From positions 1 to 47,161 of the forward strand of contig CAVAKZ010000016.1 of the NCBI GenBank assembly GCA_963589425.1: DNA of 47,161 bases. The letters are read 5' to 3'. Numbering within the stretch: the stretch's first letter is position 1; each line of letters starts with the position of its first letter. The notes under the pieces were generated by a model. That model saw only the letters and a list, made by a program, of their open reading frames with translations. It was not told where the DNA came from and did not search any database. Origin of the DNA: CAKRJP01 sp963589425 (GTDB lineage Bacteria > Bacillota > Clostridia > Lachnospirales > Lachnospiraceae). This document shows positions 41,964 through 47,161 of this stretch, piece after piece. The position numbers and the translations under genes were made by a program.

Positions 41964-42263
41964 ATGAGTAAAAAAATCAGAACTGAAGCGGTAGATTATT
42001 TGTTTCAGGGGATTCTGAGTTTGGAGAGCAAAGAAGAGTGCTATACATTTTTTGAGGACATTTGCACAATTAATGAGCTTCTGTCCCTGTCCCAGAGATT
42101 TGAAGTGGCTAAGATGCTTAGAGAACACAGAACCTATCTTGAAATTGCCGAACAGACAGGAGCTTCCACCGCTACCATTAGTCGAGTGAATCGATCCTTA
42201 AACTATGGCAATGATGGATATGACATGGTATTTGAGCGGATTGACAAGAAAACACAAGAGTAG
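41964..42263 (+). CDS. YerC/YecD-type TrpR-like transcriptional regulator
   Basis: A 99-residue TrpR-superfamily HTH: LLSLSQRFEVAKMLREHRTYLEIAEQTG with ASTATISRVNRSL as recognition helix. The family is widespread in Firmicutes, is not the Trp repressor, and its effector is unknown. It has a putative own promoter and a terminator. Start at ATG after AGGAGATATATAAGGT. Confidence 0.9.
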   Translation: MSKKIRTEAVDYLFQGILSLESKEECYTFFEDICTINELLSLSQRFEVAKMLREHRTYLEIAEQTGASTATISRVNRSLNYGNDGYDMVFERIDKKTQE

Positions 42264-42280
42264 AATATAAGATAATAAAC

Positions 42281-42340
42281 AAGCAACCTTTCATTTGTTT
42301 AAATTTTTGAATTTTTGAATATTTGACAGGTTGCTTTTTT
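42281..42340 (+). terminator. Terminator after the yerC-like gene
   Basis: AAGCAACCT and AGGTTGCTT form a 9-bp stem across a 38-base AT-rich loop with repeated TTTTTGAAT units, then TTTTTT. The loop is unusually long. Confidence 0.6.
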
Positions 42341-42354
42341 ATTTGAAATGAATG

Positions 42355-42363
42355 TGTTATAAT
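42355..42363 (+). promoter_or_regulatory. Extended -10 of the tetR-like gene
   Basis: TGTTATAAT, identical to the elements at 4023 and 28092. TTTGAA lies about 15 bp upstream. Confidence 0.45.
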
Positions 42364-42422
42364 TATCCAGAATGTATGATACCTGTTGGGGAATCGGATA
42401 TTATATAAAGGCGGGGAATAAA

Positions 42423-43022
42423 ATGAATCAAGAGAAACAAGAATATAAAGATGATACTAGAGCAAGAATAGTGGATGCGGCCTGGGAGTTGTTTCATGAA
42501 AAAGGTTATGAGAAGACTACGGTGAATGATATTATAAAAAAAGCCAACACATCCAAAGGGGGTTTTTATTATTATTTTACTGCTAAGGATGAGCTTCTCA
42601 ATTCTTTATATGCTATTTGGGATGGAGAATATAAGAAGTATTATGATAATATGGATAAGAATTTAGACTCGTATGTACAGCTTCAGCAAATCGCCCAATA
42701 TGCATACTATTATACAGAGACTAATATTGCACCGGAGCTTTTGGGAAGACTTTATCAGGCCCAGCTTCTAGATAAGCGACAGGATTGTTTTATGAATCCG
42801 GACAGGTATTATGTGAAATTAGTCAAGAGTATTATCGAGGAAGGTCAGAAGCGCCGTCAGATTCGGTTTGATATGTCTGTGGAAGAATTGGCTCATATGA
42901 TTTTGGTTATCGATAGAGGCATTTTGATGGATTGGTGTATCAGAGAAGGAAAATTTTCTCTGGGATACTATGGCAGCAGAGATTTCGACTTATATACAAA
43001 GTTTTTAAGAGAAGGCCTATAA
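42423..43022 (+). CDS. TetR/AcrR-family transcriptional regulator
   Basis: The N-terminal HTH (RARIVDAAWELFHEKGYEKTTVNDIIKKA, then SKGGFYYYFTAKDEL) is classic TetR. The C-terminal ligand domain is helical and not recognised. 200 residues; ATG after AAGGCGGGGAATAAA. Ends in a hairpin shared with the convergent DUF1836 gene. It could regulate its neighbour, whose promoter holds a perfect inverted repeat, but that is only positional inference. Confidence 0.92.
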   Translation: MNQEKQEYKDDTRARIVDAAWELFHEKGYEKTTVNDIIKKANTSKGGFYYYFTAKDELLNSLYAIWDGEYKKYYDNMDKNLDSYVQLQQIAQYAYYYTETNIAPELLGRLYQAQLLDKRQDCFMNPDRYYVKLVKSIIEEGQKRRQIRFDMSVEELAHMILVIDRGILMDWCIREGKFSLGYYGSRDFDLYTKFLREGL

Positions 43023-43037
43023 TAGAAGCCTTCTCTT
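43007..43037. terminator. Terminator between tetR-like and DUF1836 genes
   Basis: AAGAGAAGGC and GCCTTCTCTT form a 10-bp stem, with ATTTTTG after it on the plus strand and TTAAAAAC on the minus strand. Overlaps the tetR-like stop. Confidence 0.75.
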
Positions 43038-43653
43038 ATTTTTGTTTCTTATGCTGTGGAGTTGGCATTTCATCGATTAGCCGTTCGATCAGTTGTTTCT
43101 TAATGTAGACATCAAAACTAAGATTACAAATAAAGGCAAAGGTTTGAAGCTCATCTAAATCATCTTGGCTGAGAGTATCTATACCTTTGAACTGTTCCAT
43201 GGCCTTATTATAGGACTTAAAAATATCTTTTTGAACAGAAGGAATGCGTTCCTTTTCCATATCTAAAATCTCCTGGTAAATGTCGGAAATTCCAAAGGAA
43301 GAATTGTCGTGAAAATACTTCTCGGTAATAGGATTGAGAAAGGTTTCGATATCCTTAATAGAGAGGATATTCTTTAGATAATAAATAAAAATCATAGCAA
43401 GAATATGCTCTTTGGAATACTTCTTCTTCACCGGTGGTGGAAGAAGATTATTTTTTGCATAATTATTGATCATGGTCTTTGTGAGGATCTTATCTTCCGG
43501 ATAACGCTTGGTAGAGGCAAAGCCCTCGTCCATAAAAGTAGTTACCTGATCCATATATAAATCAATGTTAGGGATGTCTCCGGCTTCTACATAATCAATA
43601 TTAGAGATAGTGGAGAGAATTTTTCTTAATGTTTCTTTTGTATTTGCTTCCAT
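43036..43653 (-). CDS. DUF1836 protein (MerR-like HTH)
   Basis: 205 residues with the DUF1836 pattern: IPNIDLYMDQVTTFMDE, LTKTMINNYAKNNLLPPPVK and KYSKEHILAMIFIYYLKN. The middle section resembles a MerR-type winged HTH (choice of N-Y-A-K-N-N-L before Pro-rich wing). It may be a DNA-binding regulator, perhaps of its own gene, since a 21-bp inverted repeat fills its promoter. Function not established. Confidence 0.85.
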   Translation of the reverse strand: MEANTKETLRKILSTISNIDYVEAGDIPNIDLYMDQVTTFMDEGFASTKRYPEDKILTKTMINNYAKNNLLPPPVKKKYSKEHILAMIFIYYLKNILSIKDIETFLNPITEKYFHDNSSFGISDIYQEILDMEKERIPSVQKDIFKSYNKAMEQFKGIDTLSQDDLDELQTFAFICNLSFDVYIKKQLIERLIDEMPTPQHKKQK

Positions 43654-43673
43654 TTTATCACCTCAATATGTTT

Positions 43674-43702
43674 ATTATATAGTTTTTAAAACTATATGAC
43701 AA
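43674..43702 (-). promoter_or_regulatory. DUF1836 promoter with embedded operator
   Basis: On the minus strand TTGTCA (43697-43702), 17 bp, TATAAT (43674-43679). A perfect inverted repeat, ATATAGTTTT and AAAACTATAT around one T (43677-43697), fills the spacer and touches both boxes. Confidence 0.65.
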
Positions 43703-43774
43703 GTAAAAATACAATAAACAAAGCTAGAGGGACTGGATATTGCCAGCTTAAGTTTTCTAGACCTTTTTGAAAAC

Positions 43775-43803
43775 TTGCATATTTCCGGTAAATGTTTTAT
43801 AAT
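43775..43803 (+). promoter_or_regulatory. Promoter of the secreted coiled-coil protein gene
   Basis: TTGCAT (43775-43780), 17 bp, TATAAT (43798-43803), 89 bp before the ATG. Confidence 0.6.
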
Positions 43804-43891
43804 AGCCCTTGTTAACTTTTGAATTTCGCAGGTAAGATGATTGGAGAGAAAGAACTCTTCGAAGCAAAAAGAGAAAGGAACGAATATTTAT

Positions 43892-44992
43892 ATGACTATG
43901 CATAGGAAGCGAATGACCAGCTTGGGCTTGTCCTTAGTCTGTGCATTCGGTATGACGCTGACTAGTGTGCCGGCGTATGCAGCGGATGACGTTTCTACCT
44001 TGGAAAAACAAACCAACAGTCTCCAAAAAGAACTGGAGGGTTATAATTCCGATTTGGTGGAGATTGGAACAAAGATTTCAGATACAGAGGACAAGATTCA
44101 GGCGGCGGATAATGAAGTATACCGTTTGGAAGCTTCTCTACGGATTTCGCGAAATAATGAAGAGACCCAGTATGAAAATATGAAAACTAGGATCCAGTTT
44201 ATGTATGAGAACGGATCCACAACCCTGCTGACGATGTTGTGTGAGGCGGAGAGTATGTCGGATTTTTTGAATAAGGCGGATTTTATTCAGAATATTACAG
44301 AGTACGACAGGGAGATGCTTCAGAATTTGGTGGCAGTTAGAGAGGGTATTGAAACTCAGGAAGAGGACCTTAAGAACCAACAGGCAGAACTGGAAAGCCT
44401 CCAGGAGGAACTTGAAAAAGAGCAGGATGCCCTTCAGGCAAAGGCAGATGCTACATCTACCAATCTGAAAGAATTTCAGAGTAAGCTGACAGCGGCAAAG
44501 GAAGCGGCGGCAAAGGAAAAGGCGGCCAAAGAAGAAGCTGAAAGACAGGCAGCGGCAAAGGCCCAGGCGGCAGCAGCTTTGGCAGCTCAGGCGGCAAGTA
44601 ATTCTTCTAGCTCTTCCGGAAGTTCTAGCTCTTCTGCTTCTTCGGAAAGTTCCGGTGGCTCTACCCAGGTAAATACCACAACAGCCACAGAAGGTACAGT
44701 CTACGGTGATTATATTATACCGGCAGGAGGACTTACTCCTTCGGCAGGTCGAATCACTTTTGGAGACCATACAGAGACCTACTACTCCCAGCAAGTACTT
44801 CCGGGAGGAGGACTTAATATCCCGGGAAGACATGTAGCAAGCGATGGAACTATACGAGATTCCGATGGATATATTGTGGTAGCAAGTGATGATTATTCTA
44901 AGGGAACGGTAGTAGAAACTTCCCTTGGAACCGGTAAGGTATATGACTGCGGAAGCGGATCGGGAAATATTGATATTTATACTGATTGGTAA
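43892..44992 (+). CDS. Secreted coiled-coil protein with C-terminal double-psi barrel-like domain
   Basis: Signal peptide MTMHRKRMTSLGLSLVC...VPAYAADD at the N-terminus. A long PcsB-like coiled coil (residues 35-225) is followed by Lys/Ala/Glu and Ser/Gly-rich linkers (about 225-275) and a small C-terminal domain with SAGRITFGDHTETYYSQQVL, GRHVASDGTIRD and NIDIYTDW. That end resembles the 3D/RlpA-type beta-barrel found in Firmicutes cell-wall hydrolases or resuscitation factors. It is likely a peptidoglycan-binding or lytic protein acting at division. Start at the ATG that begins the signal peptide; a TTG 17 codons upstream would spoil it. 366 residues. Confidence 0.8.
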   Translation: MTMHRKRMTSLGLSLVCAFGMTLTSVPAYAADDVSTLEKQTNSLQKELEGYNSDLVEIGTKISDTEDKIQAADNEVYRLEASLRISRNNEETQYENMKTRIQFMYENGSTTLLTMLCEAESMSDFLNKADFIQNITEYDREMLQNLVAVREGIETQEEDLKNQQAELESLQEELEKEQDALQAKADATSTNLKEFQSKLTAAKEAAAKEKAAKEEAERQAAAKAQAAAALAAQAASNSSSSSGSSSSSASSESSGGSTQVNTTTATEGTVYGDYIIPAGGLTPSAGRITFGDHTETYYSQQVLPGGGLNIPGRHVASDGTIRDSDGYIVVASDDYSKGTVVETSLGTGKVYDCGSGSGNIDIYTDW

Positions 44993-45003
44993 ATAAAGCA
45001 AAT

Positions 45004-45043
45004 AAAAAAGATCTAATGTCAATTCAGACATTAGATCTTTTTT
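45004..45043. terminator. Bidirectional terminator before amt
   Basis: AAAAAAGATCTAATGTC and GACATTAGATCTTTTTT form a perfect 17-bp stem with an AATTCA loop; serves the plus gene and the convergent amt gene. Confidence 0.95.
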
Positions 45044-45077
45044 GTAGCCTGTCTATCGACGTGGGCCTAATTAAATT

Positions 45078-46835
45078 TTATTCTACATCTTTTAAGGCAG
45101 CTAAATCTTGCTCTCCGGTACGAATCTTTACAACACGATCTACGTTGTAAACAAAGATCTTACCATCACCGATGTGACCAGTGTAAAGAGTCTTCTTTGC
45201 AGTCTCAATTACTTTTTCTACCGGAATGTTACCAACAACAACTTCCAACTTAACTTTTGGAAGAAGAGTAGCATCAATTTCGGCACCACGGTAAAGTTCG
45301 CCGGCACCTTTCTGGATTCCACAACCCATAACCTGAGTAACAGTCATTCCGGTAACACCCAGATCGTTCATTGCTTTTCTTAACTTATCGTAGCGAGATA
45401 ATTTTGCAATAATAACAACTTTGTACATGCCAGTATCTGCTGTGAGTCTAGTATTTGTTACAGGAACTGCAGCAGCTTTCTGAACTTCAGAAGCATTCAG
45501 GTAATTGCTTTCACCTAGGTCTGTGTTTTCATTTACAGACATTGTCATAGTATTTGATACATCCATGATGCTAAATCCGGAGTAAGCAGATGGAAGACCA
45601 TGCTCTACAGGATCCAGACCGATAATTTCCTCTTCCTCAGAAACGCGAAGACCAACAGTAGCTTTGATTACTGTAAAGGCAATTGTAATGGTAACGGCTG
45701 TCCAAGCGGCAACAGATGCAAAACCTACAAGCTGTAAACCTAACTGAGCAAAACCACCACCATAGAAAAGTCCTTCTTTAATACCTGCTGTTACAAATCC
45801 AGGAGCAGTGTCAGTAGCGAATAAACCAACTGCGATTGTACCCCAGATACCGTTCATCATATGAACAGCTACAGCACCTACAGGATCATCAACTCTTAAT
45901 ACTTCATCTAAGAGCCATACACCAAAGACTACTAAAACTCCGGCAACAGCACCGATGACGATTGCACCGGCTGCATCGGTAACATCACAAGGAGCTGTGA
46001 TTGCTACAAGACCTGCAAGAGAAGCATTCAGACACATAGAAATATCCGGCTTACCATATTTAACCCAAGTAAATACCATACATACAACAGTTGCGATTGC
46101 AGGTGCAATTGTTGTTGTAACGAAGATAGAAGCAAGTTCGTCTACAGTAGTAGCGGCAGCACCGTTAAATCCGTACCAGCCTAACCACAGGATGAATACA
46201 CCTAAGCATCCAAGTGGAAGGTTGTGTCCCGGGAATGCATTAACCTTAGTAATTTCGCCCTTGCTGTTTCTTGAGAACTTTCCAATACGAGGTCCAAGCA
46301 TTGCAGCACCGATAAGGGCTGAGATACCACCAACCATGTGGATGGCTGTAGAACCTGCATAATCATGGAAGCCAATCTGTGACAACCAGCCACCGCCCCA
46401 GATCCAGTGAGCTTCTACCGGATAAATAACAGCGGAAATGACTCCGGAATAAATACAGTAGGATAAGAACTTTGTACGTTCTGCCATAGCTCCTGAAACG
46501 ATGGTAGCTGTTGTAGCACAGAATACCAGGTTAAATACAAATGATGACCAAGGGAAATTAGCATAATTTGTAAAGATGTCTAAACCAGGTTTTCCGATGA
46601 TTCCCATCATGTCCTCGCCAAGTAAGAGGCCAAAACCAATGATGATAAATACTACAGTACCAATACAGAAGTCCATCAGGTTCTTCATCAAAATATTACC
46701 AGTATTTTTGGCTCTGGTAAATCCAGCCTCCACCATTGCAAAACCAGCTTGCATCCAGAATACCAGGGCGGCTCCGATTAAGAACCAGACACCGAAAATC
46801 TGAGAGCTGACTGTGCTTAAGATTTCTTCAGTCAT
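45078..46835 (-). CDS. amt: Ammonium transporter fused to a PII domain
   Basis: 585 residues. Residues 1-about 430 form the 11-helix Amt channel (FWMQAGFAMVEAGF, IHMVGG near the His pair, GAIVIGAVAGV). Residues 470-585 are a full PII/GlnK signal protein (MYKVVIIAKLSRYDKL, GIQKGAGELYRGAE, TGHIGDGKIFV). In the PII T-loop the position of E. coli Tyr51 is Ile (YRGAEID), so uridylylation there is impossible; ATP/ADP and 2-oxoglutarate sensing could still act. Such Amt-PII fusions occur in Clostridia. ATG 46835 has AGGAGGATCTTATTT upstream; a longer start is less likely. Confidence 0.93.
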   Translation of the reverse strand: MTEEILSTVSSQIFGVWFLIGAALVFWMQAGFAMVEAGFTRAKNTGNILMKNLMDFCIGTVVFIIIGFGLLLGEDMMGIIGKPGLDIFTNYANFPWSSFVFNLVFCATTATIVSGAMAERTKFLSYCIYSGVISAVIYPVEAHWIWGGGWLSQIGFHDYAGSTAIHMVGGISALIGAAMLGPRIGKFSRNSKGEITKVNAFPGHNLPLGCLGVFILWLGWYGFNGAAATTVDELASIFVTTTIAPAIATVVCMVFTWVKYGKPDISMCLNASLAGLVAITAPCDVTDAAGAIVIGAVAGVLVVFGVWLLDEVLRVDDPVGAVAVHMMNGIWGTIAVGLFATDTAPGFVTAGIKEGLFYGGGFAQLGLQLVGFASVAAWTAVTITIAFTVIKATVGLRVSEEEEIIGLDPVEHGLPSAYSGFSIMDVSNTMTMSVNENTDLGESNYLNASEVQKAAAVPVTNTRLTADTGMYKVVIIAKLSRYDKLRKAMNDLGVTGMTVTQVMGCGIQKGAGELYRGAEIDATLLPKVKLEVVVGNIPVEKVIETAKKTLYTGHIGDGKIFVYNVDRVVKIRTGEQDLAALKDVE

Positions 46836-46908
46836 AAATAAGATCCTCCTTTTCTTCATTCCTACATTAGTGACTAAAAAATTTAATGAATGATTCTTTT
46901 GAAATACA

Positions 46909-47109
46909 AAGGGAGATAGTTCAAGCGTCTCTTGAAGCCTCTTGAACTATCTCCTTTGATATTCCGTGGTTGCAGCAATCCCTACTTATTATTGGGGGAT
47001 AAGGATTGCTGCCTATATTCATTCATTAGGGGGAAACTAAAGGAGCAAACAAAGGTCAGCTCCTTTGGTTAAATAACAAAAAAGACGCTTTCCCTGTTGG
47101 AAAAACGCC
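46909..47109 (-). ncRNA. Long structured amt leader with four hairpins
   Basis: Read on the minus strand from the promoter: a terminator-like hairpin (47084-47109, 11 bp with G-T pairs, followed by T-run), AAAGGAGC/GCTCCTTT (47039-47066), GCAGCAATCC/GGATTGCTGC (46972-47012), and GGAGATAGTTCAAG/CTTGAACTATCTCC (46909-46957, up to 17 bp). About 75 bases then separate it from the amt start. The first hairpin suggests attenuation. No known riboswitch class was recognised. Confidence 0.55.
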
Positions 47110-47127
47110 TTCGTTTTGTTAGGACTT

Positions 47128-47155
47128 ATTATACAACTATGAGAGGATTTGTAAA
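47128..47155 (-). promoter_or_regulatory. Putative amt promoter
   Basis: On the minus strand TTTACA (47150-47155), 16 bp, TATAAT (47128-47133), placing transcription start near 47121 and giving a leader of about 285 bases. Confidence 0.6.
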
Positions 47156-47161
47156 TAAAAA

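Noticed and set aside
44138..45031. A 297-codon minus-strand frame opposite the secreted coiled-coil gene
   Set aside because: Its protein is a Cys/Arg/Ser-rich shadow of the Ala/Glu/Ser repeat region on the other strand and ends inside the terminator.
47084..47109. Terminator for a gene beyond the right edge
   Set aside because: A TTTACA-16-TATAAT promoter lies just to its right on the minus strand, so it is more likely part of the amt leader; it cannot be fully excluded since the window ends there.

Overview
The window looks like a piece of chromosome from an anaerobic, gut-type Clostridia, most likely a Lachnospiraceae (inference). The grounds are Firmicutes-style ribosome binding sites and -35/-10 boxes, a VaFE-repeat surface protein, a pyruvate:ferredoxin oxidoreductase, a LytS/LytTR pair, a YerC-type TrpR-like regulator and DUF1836, an ammonium channel fused to PII, and a glycyl-radical-enzyme microcompartment. 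There is one assembly gap of ten Ns (7068-7077). I saw no insertion sequence, prophage or CRISPR array.

Left part (1-17.6 kb) is mostly ordinary core genome: the C-terminus of a surface protein; tRNA-Arg(CCG) directly ahead of argS; an AlaX-type editing protein; a double-ACT protein; an AEC permease; a HAD phosphatase; an SseB-like protein broken by the gap; a cold-shock protein (minus strand); PTS enzyme I; an ABC-F ATPase of Uup type; a 43-codon membrane protein coupled to a sodium:solute symporter; nifJ (minus strand); and a MIP-family channel with degenerate NPA motifs that faces the microcompartment locus.

Centre (17.8-36.6 kb) is a 20-gene locus, all on the plus strand, for a B12-independent diol-dehydratase microcompartment (closest to the type called GRM3). 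The dehydratase carries every active-site residue I could place at the same number as in Clostridium butyricum glycerol dehydratase (His164, His281, Ser282, Cys433, Glu435, Asp447), with the radical Gly at 835. The shell consists of EutS-like, PduB-like, PduA-like, a BMC-H with a charged tail, PduN/EutN-like and PduT-like proteins. The chemistry is diol to aldehyde (dehydratase), aldehyde to acyl-CoA (PduP), acyl-CoA to acyl-phosphate (PduL) and aldehyde to alcohol (iron-dependent alcohol dehydrogenase). 1,2-Propanediol is the best substrate guess, with glycerol as the alternative. The locus also carries its own SAM synthetase, activating enzyme, PduS-type electron carrier, EutJ, EutP, a DJ-1/PfpI protein, a flavoprotein-like protein and a two-component system. 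Two genes look like pseudoenzymes: a second aldehyde dehydrogenase whose catalytic Cys is His, and a PocR-domain histidine kinase whose phospho-acceptor His is Gln and whose N-box is changed. No acyl kinase and no fucose/rhamnose genes lie in the window.

Right part (36.7-47.2 kb) holds a DMT exporter; a DAACS/SDF-fold transporter with unusual substrate-site residues, preceded by a 21-bp-phased array of LytTR-like boxes and followed by its probable LytS/LytTR regulator; a YerC-like repressor; a TetR regulator; a DUF1836 gene whose promoter is filled by a perfect inverted repeat; a secreted coiled-coil cell-wall protein; and an amt-PII fusion with a long four-hairpin leader that runs to the window edge.
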